Source: Polaribacter litorisediminis
GTDB lineage: Bacteria; Bacteroidota; Bacteroidia; Flavobacteriales; Flavobacteriaceae
Length of the DNA: 64,000 nt
Reading direction: 5' to 3'
Assembly: GCF_019968605.1 (NCBI RefSeq)
Contig: NZ_CP082966.1
Span: forward strand, 1,723,001-1,787,000
Shown: positions 7,716 through 16,073 of the stretch, one piece after another
How positions within the stretch are numbered: position 1 is the first letter of the stretch
Layout of the letters: each line of letters begins with the position of its first letter
The notes under the pieces: model-generated
Seen by the model: only the letters and a program-made list of their open reading frames with translations
What the model was told of the DNA's origin: nothing
Databases searched by the model: none
Made by a program: the position numbers and the translations under genes

Positions 7716-8854
7716 TATTCGCTAATTAGAGTAATTGCCATTGTTTGGTTGTGCAATTGGCAGTTCATTTCACTATTAAAAGGGGCAATTTCTCCATAGG
7801 AATAGAATCCACAAACTGTAGTTTCTTTACCAATAACCTCTATTACTTCCTCTACCTCTTCCTCTACTCTTTGATCTAGAACTAATTTTCTACCAATACA
7901 ACTTACTAAAATTGCTAATTCTGGCTTATTATTTCTATGCTCTAATGCCTGCACTGCTCCAATTTCTGCCGCACTTATAATGTTATCTACATTCGTCATC
8001 ATCAGCTGCACATAAGAACCTTCTACAATATCACCTGCTAAAATCATCGAGTTTTCTTTTTCATCAATCGTTAAAATTGTTCTTACAATTGATTTATTTT
8101 TATCAGAAAATTTTACATTTAAAGGAAACAACAATGCTGCTCCTGGTAATTCTTTAGATTTATCGCCTAAATATTTTTTATATAAATCTAGAGCAGGTTT
8201 ACCGTCTAATTCATACAAAATATTGTCTTTAGATTTGGTAATTAATCGTTCTGGACCAAAAGGAATCCAACCTCCGTTGGATGCAAAAGAAACTTCTAAA
8301 TGATCTCCATATAAACCTACAGCTACAATTTCTCCTTCTTTAGGAAGTTCATTGTAAGAAGAAAAAGTTTTCTCAAATCTTTCTGAATCCCCACACAAGC
8401 CCCCAGTAATTAAAAGATTATTTTTAGTTGCAGCGTTCATTCCCAAAGCGAGTTGACTTCCATTTATAAAGCTACCTTCAGAAACTACAAAAACATATTT
8501 TAAGCCTTCTTCTGGAAATTGTTCTATTAATTGCCTACCAACAGTAAAGCTATCAATTTGATTTCCAGCATCTAAAACATTCGATTTTTTTATAGTAAAA
8601 TAACTTTTTTCAAATTCAATTGCGGTTATTGTAATAGACTCCTCATCTACAGATTCTGAGGTAATATCTCCAGCAGTTGATCCAAAAACAAGATGACCGT
8701 CTTTAAAAACTGCTCTTATTTCATCAAAAACATTTTTGTCTTGCAACATATATCTATCCCCAAAAATCAGAACTAAAGGAGCCTTTAAGTTTTGTTTTTC
8801 TGATACATATTCTATGCTATTATGTTTATTTTTCTTTAATTGAACAGTTTTCAT
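7715..8854 (-). CDS. FIST-domain sensor, NosP-like
   Basis: The 379-residue product has FIST_N (about residues 25-215) followed by FIST_C (about 225-355), with no membrane segment. FIST_N-like features include VFGSTAGDI and TGGLCGDSERFEKTFS. FIST_C-like features include LVSCIGRKLVLDQRVEEE and the terminal TVCGFYSYGEIAPF. FIST proteins encoded beside a cytoplasmic histidine kinase have been characterised in Pseudomonas and Vibrio as NosP, haem proteins that sense nitric oxide and control the kinase. The overlap with the kinase gene and the nearby H-NOX gene make a NosP role the best inference; haem binding cannot be read from the sequence. A generic FIST ligand sensor, for example for amino acids, is the alternative. 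Confidence 0.85.
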   Translation of the reverse strand: MKTVQLKKNKHNSIEYVSEKQNLKAPLVLIFGDRYMLQDKNVFDEIRAVFKDGHLVFGSTAGDITSESVDEESITITAIEFEKSYFTIKKSNVLDAGNQIDSFTVGRQLIEQFPEEGLKYVFVVSEGSFINGSQLALGMNAATKNNLLITGGLCGDSERFEKTFSSYNELPKEGEIVAVGLYGDHLEVSFASNGGWIPFGPERLITKSKDNILYELDGKPALDLYKKYLGDKSKELPGAALLFPLNVKFSDKNKSIVRTILTIDEKENSMILAGDIVEGSYVQLMMTNVDNIISAAEIGAVQALEHRNNKPELAILVSCIGRKLVLDQRVEEEVEEVIEVIGKETTVCGFYSYGEIAPFNSEMNCQLHNQTMAITLISE

Positions 8855-9293
8855 TGTTTATTTCTTGAGGGTAGTAGACGGTTCCATGTAAATATTTAGA
8901 TTTTTCACATAAAAAAATCTCTATAATTGTAAATTTACAAATTTTTAACTAAAAGCTCATTAAAACGTAACAAATTTTAAATTGCCTTTTTTCTTAAATA
9001 ATTGTACCCTTTTGCTAACTAAATTATTAAAATAATTGACTAACTTTAGTCTCATCACCATTTAAAAGCAGGAGCTTTTTTAAAGTAGTTCCGAAAAAAT
9101 TTTCAGGAATAAATAGGTTTGTTTTGAAACGTGATACAAATAAATTTACTTCTAACTAAATGAAACCGAGATTCAGATTACTAAAACCTCTTCTAATTTT
9201 AAATTTTAGTGTTTTCTAGAAAAATTGTTTTAAATTATTTTTACCAGTTTTTTGTTAAATCGAATTGTGGTAAAACAATATTTTCTTAACTCA
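8855..9293. other. 439-bp intergenic region between nosP-like and H-NOX genes
   Basis: I see no coding potential here. The region is AT-rich and contains the palindrome at 8927-8940. No exact TAnnTTTG box for the FIST gene could be placed, and no terminator with a T-tract was found after the H-NOX gene. Confidence 0.5.
8927..8940. promoter_or_regulatory. Perfect 14-bp palindrome upstream of the nosP-like gene
   Basis: TTGTAAATTTACAA is self-complementary and lies 73-86 bases before the FIST ATG. Its TTG-n8-CAA ends resemble CRP/FNR-superfamily sites. A role as an operator for the putative NO-sensing genes is possible, but AT-rich palindromes also arise by chance. Confidence 0.4.
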
Positions 9294-9833
9294 CTAATTT
9301 TTATTAATGACGAATCTAACTTCAGTGCCATCTTCATTTATTTTATGAAGAGCTATCGTTGCTGTGGCATTAAAATGCTCAAATGTTTTATTCATTAAAC
9401 CCAATCCAAAATGATGCATGGCTCTGCTAGATTTGTATAGCATTGTTAAAGATTTTTCATCTTTTTTTTCTACAATAAAAGTAGGCAATTCGGCATCTGG
9501 ATATATTTTTCTAACCTCTATATGAATATGATTTTCAATAGATGAAAGCATTTCTATAGGATCTTTATAAGTTGCTAGTAAACCTGGATAACTTGTTTCT
9601 ATGATTGAAAAAAAATGCTCACCATAAACCAACAATAAATTATCGATAGAAACACTGGTATGTTTACTTAAACTTTGAAGTAATTGTAACATTTCAGAGA
9701 AACTGTAAGTACCCACAGATGTATAAATACCGCCAGAATCTAATTGAGATTCTGTAATAATTTTATCTACCGTTTCTAAACCAAATTTATCTTCAACTAA
9801 ATCTAAAAATTCGGTAAATACAATTCCTTTCAT
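9294..9833 (-). CDS. H-NOX haem nitric-oxide/oxygen-binding protein
   Basis: This is a single-domain H-NOX (HNOB) protein of 179 residues, normal for bacterial stand-alone sensors. The proximal haem ligand is His104 (NHIH). The conserved Pro lies 13 residues later (Pro117 in AELPTF), and the haem-propionate motif YxSxR is intact as Tyr133-Ser135-Arg137 (LYKSSR). Bacterial H-NOX proteins bind NO on haem and regulate a partner histidine kinase or cyclic-di-GMP enzyme. The receiver gene ends one base upstream, so the two form an operon, and the FIST/kinase pair follows on the same strand after 439 bp. With all signature residues present, haem binding is very likely. Confidence 0.93.
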   Translation of the reverse strand: MKGIVFTEFLDLVEDKFGLETVDKIITESQLDSGGIYTSVGTYSFSEMLQLLQSLSKHTSVSIDNLLLVYGEHFFSIIETSYPGLLATYKDPIEMLSSIENHIHIEVRKIYPDAELPTFIVEKKDEKSLTMLYKSSRAMHHFGLGLMNKTFEHFNATATIALHKINEDGTEVRFVINKN

Positions 9834-9834
9834 A

Positions 9835-10248
9835 TTATAATTTTCTTAATTCATTTGAACTCCAATATGCTAAAACAGTTTCAATTTTTTTTACATAATC
9901 TTCGTACTTTAAAGGCTTTAAAACATAACCAGACATCCCTGTTTTATAACATTCTAATAAATCTTTTTGATTGTTAGATGTTGTTAAAATTATGGTAGGA
10001 ATATGTTTTAAATCATCATTAGCCTTCAAAATTTTAAGAAACTCTATTCCATTTATTTTAGGCATATTTAAATCAAGAAGAATAATATCTGGAATATTAG
10101 CTTTATCCTCTAAAAATTGCAAAGCTTCTTCACCGTTTTTGGCTTCATGTATGGTATGTTTTAGCTTTAATAATGAAATGGTTCTTTTCATTTTCATTAT
10201 CTCTATTAAATTGTCTTCAACCAATAAAACCTTCAAAATTTTCTCCAT
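9835..10248 (-). CDS. Single-domain response regulator (Rcp1/CheY type)
   Basis: The product is a receiver domain of 137 residues without an output domain. The acidic pair is in VLLVEDN, the phospho-acceptor is Asp59 in LLDLNMP, the switch Thr is in IILTTS and the conserved Lys111 is in VLKP. The style resembles Rcp1-like regulators that serve stand-alone sensor kinases. It is the first gene of an operon with H-NOX (one-base gap). It is a likely phosphorylation target of the nearby kinase; since it has no DNA-binding or enzymatic domain it should act by protein contact or as a phosphate sink. Confidence 0.9.
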   Translation of the reverse strand: MEKILKVLLVEDNLIEIMKMKRTISLLKLKHTIHEAKNGEEALQFLEDKANIPDIILLDLNMPKINGIEFLKILKANDDLKHIPTIILTTSNNQKDLLECYKTGMSGYVLKPLKYEDYVKKIETVLAYWSSNELRKL

Positions 10249-10336
10249 TATTACTGTAAAGAATTAAATAAATAAAAATACAAAGCAAAGTAAGTTTAAA
10301 ATAACTTAATTTTTATTAGAACCTGTTTAAAAGATA

Positions 10337-10382
10337 AAATGGTTCGTTAATATACCAAAAAGTATCGATGAACCGTTTTTTC
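10337..10382 (-). terminator. Possible terminator of the DUF6495-like gene
   Basis: GGTTC (10341-10345) and GAACC (10370-10374) form the base of a long-looped stem flanked by A- and T-rich tracts. It lies just past the stop of the 10405-10872 gene and before the receiver gene. The loop is long, so the call is weak. Confidence 0.35.
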
Positions 10383-10404
10383 TATTTCTATAAGTTAAAA
10401 AACA

Positions 10405-10872
10405 TTACCCAACCAATTGACTAAAATAGTCAAAAATTTCACCTTTTGAGATGCCGCCTCCCTTTTCAATTAAATCAAAAACTTCTTGATTTCTTTCTAA
10501 ATGATAAGGTTTTGAACCTTTAAAAATATCTACTGAATTATCCATAGGATTTTTCATCAACCACTCAAATCCTTTTTGATCTAGTAAATTGATATCCCAA
10601 TTTACTTTAATCGCAATTCTATGAATTTCTTCTGCATCACACTTAAACAAATTAACCGTTGTTTCAGAAAAATGTTCTACATAGTTCGTTTTAGACATTA
10701 CATCCTCCCAAACAACATCAGAAAATAGGTTCATCTCTTCTTCTGCCACATTGGGCTGTTCTTTTTTTATCTGATTCCATTCGGTTACATCTATTTTTTG
10801 ACTTGCTAAAAACAGTGCAAATTCTTTGTGTAAATTCTCAAATTGTTCTTTGGTAAGTTGCCTATATTTCAT
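10405..10872 (-). CDS. DUF6495-like conserved protein
   Basis: This is a soluble, acidic 155-residue protein with no signal peptide or membrane segment. It opens with MKYRQLTKEQFENLHKEF and ends with GISKGEIFDYFSQLVG. I recall a Bacteroidota-restricted family of the same length and pattern listed as DUF6495; the name is from memory. Its function is unknown. It is monocistronic, with its own -7 box four bases before the ATG. Confidence 0.6.
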   Translation of the reverse strand: MKYRQLTKEQFENLHKEFALFLASQKIDVTEWNQIKKEQPNVAEEEMNLFSDVVWEDVMSKTNYVEHFSETTVNLFKCDAEEIHRIAIKVNWDINLLDQKGFEWLMKNPMDNSVDIFKGSKPYHLERNQEVFDLIEKGGGISKGEIFDYFSQLVG

Positions 10873-10876
10873 GGTT

Positions 10877-10884
10877 CAAAAATA
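10877..10884 (-). promoter_or_regulatory. -7 promoter box of the DUF6495-like gene
   Basis: The minus strand reads TATTTTTG, an exact consensus, with only four bases between it and the ATG at 10872. A leaderless or nearly leaderless transcript is expected. Confidence 0.55.
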
Positions 10885-10977
10885 CAATTTCAATATTAAT
10901 TTTAAACCATCATCCTTAAAAAAACATGGATATCAATGTGCTCATAATTCTTACAGTTTTACAAGTGATAATTACAC

Positions 10978-12014
10978 CTATTTAAACCGAACACCATAAG
11001 AAACGCCAAAAGATCCGAATACAAAATATTCTCCTTTTGCAAAGGGTTTTTCTTCTCTAAAACCCCCCGTTGTAAATCCCCAAATATTCTTTTTACTTTT
11101 TGATGTTAAAAAATACCCGAAATTAATACTTTGAGAATCTAATCTAAAAATTTCTGAGTCTTTAATTTCTATGCCATCAGAATTAGGAACGAAGCGGTCT
11201 ACTGCTGGTGATGCTCCATAACCAATTTCTACATTTAAATAGTTTTGGGCATCACTTCTATACTTTCTATAAATAACCTACCAGAGGCACTCGTACCAGG
11301 AAAACCTGGAGTTACATAAGATCTTAACGCCCAATAACTATTGCCTGTATACCAACCTAAAGAACCTGTGTAAATAGTAGTTTCTGTAGAAAATTTTAAC
11401 CATCTAAAGCCTAACGAAGCTTCAAAACTTTTTGGTAAAGATTTAAACAATTCTGCTCCATATCTAGCACTAGGGTTTAACGGACTTTGAGACCAACCTC
11501 CACTAACGTATGCATACAAACCTTTTACGATTCTAGGATATAAATCTATTTCTAATTGATAATTATCGGTTAAAAATCTATTTGTATAATTTATTTTTGC
11601 ATTGATACTTCCGTATTTAGTTTGCCTAGCATATTGCACAGTTGTATAGTGCATATGATCTCGATCTTTATTCTGATACACTTCTAAAGAATAATCTATA
11701 CTTAAGGTATTGAAACTTAAATCGCTCTCTAAAGAATTTTTATAATTTAAAACTTCTTCATTATCAGGATGCAATTTTACAGCCTGTTTCATTGTAATTA
11801 AGGCTTCTTGACTATTATTAGAATTTAGTTCTGCTTTTGCTTTTAGTTGCAAAAGATCGGCATCACCAGGGAAAACTAGTAATGCTTTTTGCACTAATTC
11901 TAACGATTTAAAATATTTTTCTGCGTACTGTTCATTTTTAACATAGGCGATCCAATCTGTTTTTCGTTCCTTGTCTTTATTTAAAACAATTCTTAAGATT
12001 TCATCAAACCCCAT
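10978..12014 (-). pseudogene. YaiO-family outer-membrane beta-barrel gene, frameshifted
   Basis: The first frame (11235-12014) encodes a TPR-like N-terminal region (about residues 25-95) and a YaiO-type beta-barrel up to VTPGFPGTSASGRLF, then leaves the family and stops. The rest of the barrel continues in another frame from about 11273 to a stop at 10978, reading YRKYRSDAQNY and ending FGVSYGVRFK. Adding one T to the three-T run at 11271-11273 restores GRLFYRKYRSDAQNY and a protein of about 345 residues. A one-base deletion, or a sequencing error, is therefore likely. The start overlaps the HEAT gene and shows no signal peptide, which is abnormal for an outer-membrane barrel and suggests the 5' end is also damaged. 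Confidence 0.8.
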
Positions 12015-13111
12015 AACTATAATCTATAAAATGAATTATTTTATTGTGAGCTTCATCTTCTGATTTTTTTTCTAATTTGTCATATAAATTGACATCTATT
12101 TTTTTCAAAATACAGAGCGCCTTGTATCTAATCTCAAAGTGATCATTGTCTATATGACTCACAGCAAATAAAGTATCTTTTTTTGTTGCTGTTTTTTCTA
12201 ATAAATTAAAAAAAGCTAATTTTTCTTTTATCGTTAAATCGCTATATCTATTTTTCAGTATTTCTTTAGCTTCAACAATCTCAAAATATGTTAATGTTTC
12301 GATTGTTTTCAACTTTATCTCCAGGTTCGCATGGTTTAATAGTGATAACATAATTTCTTTCGTGTCTAAAAGATTAAAATGTTTAACAAGAGTTAACACA
12401 AATAGTACAACATATTCATTTTCAGATTTTAACCATTTTGAAATGTCCTTTATTTTACGATCTTCAATTTTTTTTATTTCACCTAATAATTGTATTTGAT
12501 CCCATTCTGATAAAGGCAATTTTAAATCATCTAAAAAATTTAATCCTTCCAATTCAAATAGTTCTAAGAAATAAAGGTGCGCCTCTCGCCTAACTTCTTC
12601 TCTTTTATGGTTGATAAATTTTTTTATTAAAGGTGCTACTTTCGTAACTTTAAATTGCCTTAAATCTCGAATACCTTCAACTACCAAGTACCAAGTACCA
12701 TTTTTTACTTTTTAACTTTTTAACAGCATACTCTAATAAACCTAGCTTGTAGACTAATTTTTGCATTGTAACCACCATTTCTCCCGAAACTTCTTGCCTT
12801 AAATCAAAAAAAGTGGCAGTCATTATTTTTCTTTTTCTTTTACTTGGTAGCCCTTTTTTAAACTTCTTTAAGATCTTTTTTTGCTCACTGCTAAATTTTA
12901 CACCTTCTTCATCTGCGTATAAAAATTCAATAAGCAACTTTTCTACGAATTCTGTATGTTTCAAGTTCTTTTTCACGATTTTCCGTGTATGATTTCGTAC
13001 TACTTTTAGAAAGATAACTAAAAACACGATGATAATAATTAATAGTACAACTAGCGTCCAGATTAACTTCTCTACTATGGGAAACATCATAAAACCAAAA
13101 ATAATGAACAA
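12004..13111 (-). pseudogene. Membrane-anchored HEAT-repeat protein gene, broken by a 7-bp tandem duplication
   Basis: The first part (12677-13111) encodes one N-terminal transmembrane helix (about residues 10-37) and a basic region ending KKLKSKKWYLV, then LGS and a stop. The second part (12004-12687) carries HEAT-like helical repeats beginning VVEGIRDLRQFKV. At the junction the 7-base unit AAGTACC occurs twice in tandem on the plus strand (12686-12699). Removing one copy joins the frames seamlessly as KKWYLVVEGIRDLRQ, giving a single protein of about 365 residues. In intact flavobacterial operons, as I recall, such a protein sits with a receiver, a GT2 glycosyltransferase and a YaiO barrel. 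No GT2 gene is present here. Confidence 0.8.
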
Positions 13112-13116
13112 TTAAT

Positions 13117-13509
13117 TTACAGCAGCATTCTTTTTACTCTAATTAAAAGTTCACTTAAACTTAAGGGTTTACACATAAAATCGTTGGCTCCTAAATTAAA
13201 TGCCCTTAAGACCATATCTTCTTGTCCGGATGAAGAAAAAACCAATATTGGTGTTTTACTATTTAACTGATTTCTTACATGACTAACCACTTCTAAACCC
13301 GTCATATAATCCATCATAATATCCGTTAAAATAAGGTCAGGATTTTCATTTTCAATAAATTCTATAGCCTCTTTTCCGTTTTTAGCCATCAGCATTTTAA
13401 AACCCTCTTTTTCTAAACGTGATTTTAAAAGGAGAGATAAAACAGAATTATCTTCTGCAAGCACAATTTTATTTTTATTTTTCACACCAAATAGTTTTCT
13501 AAAAAACAA
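13117..13509 (-). CDS. Single-domain response regulator
   Basis: The product is a receiver of 130 residues with a short basic N-terminal tail (FFRKLFGVKNKNK). It has VLAEDN, phospho-acceptor Asp63 in LTDIMMD, the Ser/Thr switch in VFSSSG and Lys114 in CKPL. There is no output domain. It heads the operon with the broken HEAT and YaiO genes and lies back to back with the Hpt gene at 13621. It may be the receiver partner of that Hpt protein or of the kinase at 6669. Its own reading frame is intact. Confidence 0.88.
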   Translation of the reverse strand: MFFRKLFGVKNKNKIVLAEDNSVLSLLLKSRLEKEGFKMLMAKNGKEAIEFIENENPDLILTDIMMDYMTGLEVVSHVRNQLNSKTPILVFSSSGQEDMVLRAFNLGANDFMCKPLSLSELLIRVKRMLL

Positions 13510-13520
13510 ATTATTTTAAA

Positions 13521-13528
13521 CAAACTTA
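13521..13528 (-). promoter_or_regulatory. -7 promoter box of the receiver/HEAT operon
   Basis: The minus strand reads TAAGTTTG, an exact TAnnTTTG match, 11 bases before the ATG at 13509. Confidence 0.5.
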
Positions 13529-13565
13529 ATAAAATATAAGTAAAAGCTTAGTAATAGTTTTTATT

Positions 13566-13573
13566 TATATTTG
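13566..13573 (+). promoter_or_regulatory. -7 promoter box of the Hpt gene
   Basis: TATATTTG matches TAnnTTTG and lies 47 bases before the ATG at 13621, divergent from the box at 13521-13528. Confidence 0.5.
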
Positions 13574-13620
13574 TATTTTATTTAAAAACAGAATTAGCCT
13601 CGCAAAACAAGCAAAGTAAT

Positions 13621-13995
13621 ATGGAAATTGAATCAATTTTAAAAAGTGATGTTGTAGACTTAACCTCTATAAAAAGTTTTTTTGCTTCGGATAAAGATAT
13701 GCTCATTCAATTAATTAATGTGTATTTATCGGATACAATTCCAAGATTAGAAACTTTAGAAAAAAGCCTTACTGATTTAGATTATGAAGCAGTTAGAGGT
13801 ATTTGTCATTTTTTAAAATCGTCATTAGGTTTAATGGGAGTTAGCTGTTTAGAAGAAGTGGCTATCCTTGAAAAACTAGCACAGAATAATGAAGATGAAG
13901 CAATTATTAAGCAAAAACTGAGTGCTATTATTCCTGTTATAAAAGAAAGTATTACCGAATACAAAATGATTTTAAACAAACTTGATGCTTTATAA
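13621..13995 (+). CDS. Histidine phosphotransfer (Hpt) domain protein
   Basis: This 124-residue all-helical protein carries the Hpt signature ICHFLKSSLGLMG, with His63 as the phospho-transfer residue. There is no kinase or receiver domain, so it is a free-standing relay protein, as in Ypd1- or HptB-type phosphorelays. It is divergent from the receiver gene at 13117-13509, and 16 bases later the COG2509 gene starts on the same strand. It may shuttle phosphate between a hybrid kinase elsewhere and one of the two local receivers. Confidence 0.88.
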   Translation: MEIESILKSDVVDLTSIKSFFASDKDMLIQLINVYLSDTIPRLETLEKSLTDLDYEAVRGICHFLKSSLGLMGVSCLEEVAILEKLAQNNEDEAIIKQKLSAIIPVIKESITEYKMILNKLDAL

Positions 13996-14011
13996 GCTAT
14001 CAATTTTATAG

Positions 14012-15568
14012 ATGATAAAAGAAATACAATTACGCGTAAATTTAATTGAGGAGCGCCAAGAAAATAACCTCTTATATAAGGCTTCTAAACAATTAGGGAT
14101 TGATAAAAATAAAATTTCTGCTGTAAAAGTTCTCCGTAAATCTATTGATGCTCGTAAAAAAGACATCATTTTTAACTACAAAGTTGCGGTTTATATCAAC
14201 GAAGAAGTTCCTGAAAAACCTGATTATATTTTTGAATACCAAGACGTTTCTAACGCCAAAGAAATTCATATTATTGGTTTTGGTCCGGCAGGAATGTACG
14301 CCGCTTTGCGATGCATTGAACTAGGGTATAAACCGATTGTTTTAGAACGCGGAAAGAATGTTCAAGACAGACGAAGAGATTTAAAAGCCATCAATCAAGA
14401 TCAAATTGTAAACGAAGATTCTAACTATTGTTTTGGTGAAGGAGGTGCAGGCACTTATTCTGATGGAAAACTCTATACAAGAAGTTTAAAACGTGGTGAT
14501 GTTCGCAGAATTTTTGAAAATCTTGTTTTTCAAGGTGCAACCTCTCAAATTCTAGTAGATGCGCATCCGCATATTGGCACCAATAAATTACCCAAAATAA
14601 TACAAAACATTCGTGAAACTATTTTAAAATTTGGAGGTGAAATACATTTCGAAACTAAAGTAATCGATTTTGTGGTGAATAACAACAAACTACAAGCTAT
14701 TCAACTTCAAAATGGCAAAGAAATGACTGTAAATGCTGTTATTTTGGCAACGGGTCATTCGGCTAGAGATATTTACGAATTATTGCATAAAAAAGATATT
14801 GCTCTTAAAGCCAAATCTTTCGCAATGGGTGTTCGAGTGGAACATCCGCAAGAAATCATAGATCAAATTCAATACCATTGTTCTGGAAAAAGAGATGAAC
14901 TTTTACCCGCTGCGGCGTATAGTTTAGTGCATCAAGTAAATAACAGAGGTGTGTATTCTTTCTGTATGTGTCCAGGCGGATTTATTGTTCCGGCAGCCAC
15001 TGCAAACGGAGAAGTTGTGGTCAACGGAATGTCGCCTTCTAGAAGAAATAATAAGTTTGCCAATTCAGGAATTGTTGTAGAATTAGATATTGATAAAGAT
15101 TTTAAAAAATACGAGAAATTTGGCGCTTTAAAAGGATTAGAATTTCAAAAAGATTTAGAGAAAATTGCTTTCTTTGCAGGCGGAAGAACACAAACAGCCC
15201 CAGCACAGCGGTTGGTAGATTTTGTTGATGGAAAACTCTCACCAGAATTAAATGATACTTCATATCAACCTGGATTAAATTCGGCTCCTTTACATTCGCT
15301 TTTACCAAAAATAATAGGAAGTAGATTGCGAAAAGGTTTTGTGGCTTTCGGACAAAAAATGCATGGTTATTATACCAATGAGGCCAATATTGTTGGGGTA
15401 GAATCTAGAACATCATCACCCGTAAATATCCCAAGAAAAGAAAATTTAGAGCATATAGAAATAAAAGGGTTGTTTCCTTGCGGAGAAGGTGGCGGATATG
15501 CAGGTGGTATTGTTTCTGCTGCCATGGATGGAGAACGGTGTGCAGAAGCTGCTATTTTAAATTTATAG
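14012..15568 (+). CDS. FAD-dependent oxidoreductase of the COG2509 family
   Basis: This flavoprotein of 518 residues has an N-terminal domain of about 85 residues. A Rossmann FAD motif follows (IIGFGPAGMYAALRCIELG, about residues 87-105), then the family motif CFGEGGAGTYSDGKLYTR (about 143-160). The C-terminal FAD segment is GLFPCGEGGGYAGGIVSAAMDG. COG2509 proteins are annotated as uncharacterised FAD-dependent dehydrogenases; the substrate is unknown. The gene is preceded by hpt and followed 64 bases later by the RimK cluster. The frame is intact and full length. Confidence 0.85.
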   Translation: MIKEIQLRVNLIEERQENNLLYKASKQLGIDKNKISAVKVLRKSIDARKKDIIFNYKVAVYINEEVPEKPDYIFEYQDVSNAKEIHIIGFGPAGMYAALRCIELGYKPIVLERGKNVQDRRRDLKAINQDQIVNEDSNYCFGEGGAGTYSDGKLYTRSLKRGDVRRIFENLVFQGATSQILVDAHPHIGTNKLPKIIQNIRETILKFGGEIHFETKVIDFVVNNNKLQAIQLQNGKEMTVNAVILATGHSARDIYELLHKKDIALKAKSFAMGVRVEHPQEIIDQIQYHCSGKRDELLPAAAYSLVHQVNNRGVYSFCMCPGGFIVPAATANGEVVVNGMSPSRRNNKFANSGIVVELDIDKDFKKYEKFGALKGLEFQKDLEKIAFFAGGRTQTAPAQRLVDFVDGKLSPELNDTSYQPGLNSAPLHSLLPKIIGSRLRKGFVAFGQKMHGYYTNEANIVGVESRTSSPVNIPRKENLEHIEIKGLFPCGEGGGYAGGIVSAAMDGERCAEAAILNL

Positions 15569-15632
15569 AAGAATTGCAATGCCAATTCAGTAACAATCTA
15601 TAACTTTACAGCTTATACCTTAAAACAACTGC

Positions 15633-16073
15633 ATGAAAATTACTATTGGCCGAGAAGATAAAGCTGATTTTCCTGAATTTTTTTTAGAAGACATCGACCT
15701 TAAAATAGATTCAGGTGCTTATACATCTTCTATACATTGCTCAAATATTAAAGAAATTGAATTGGATGGAAAAAAAGTACTTAAATTTACACTTTTAGAT
15801 CCAGAGCATATATTGTACAATAATAAAGAATTTATTTCAGAGGATTACACCTCTAAATTAGTAAAAAGTTCAAATGGAATTTCTGAAATGCGCTTTCGTA
15901 TTCATACAAAAATCATCATTTTTAATAAAAATTTTCCTATTTATTTAACATTAAGCGAACGTAAAGACATGAAATTCCCCATACTTTTGGGAAGAAAATT
16001 TTTAAATAAAAAATTTATCATAGATACTGTAAAGAAAAATTTATCCCACAAAATAAAATATAATAAAATATGA
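15633..16073 (+). CDS. RimK-associated retropepsin-like protease (Zn_protease/DUF785 family)
   Basis: The 146-residue protein has the aspartic-protease-like motif [13 protein letters not shown] (about residues 25-37) and a second hydrophobic strand ([10 protein letters not shown], about 110-119), as in the family once called ATP-dependent zinc proteases and linked to RimK. The catalytic Asp would be Asp26, with a dimeric retropepsin fold. It overlaps rimK by four bases (ATGA), so the two are translationally coupled. It most likely trims peptides or tails made by the ligase; the real substrate is unknown. Confidence 0.83.
   Translation: MKITIGREDKADFPEFFLEDIDLKIDSGAYTSSIHCSNIKEIELDGKKVLKFTLLDPEHILYNNKEFISEDYTSKLVKSSNGISEMRFRIHTKIIIFNKNFPIYLTLSERKDMKFPILLGRKFLNKKFIIDTVKKNLSHKIKYNKI

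Noticed and set aside
11261-11280. Programmed -1 frameshift in the YaiO gene
   Set aside because: The local sequence does not form an X-XXY-YYZ slippery site in the right frame; a lost base in a T run is simpler.
12686-12699. Programmed ribosomal frameshift at the HEAT gene junction
   Set aside because: The junction is explained completely by an exact 7-bp tandem duplication; no slippery heptamer or downstream structure is present.
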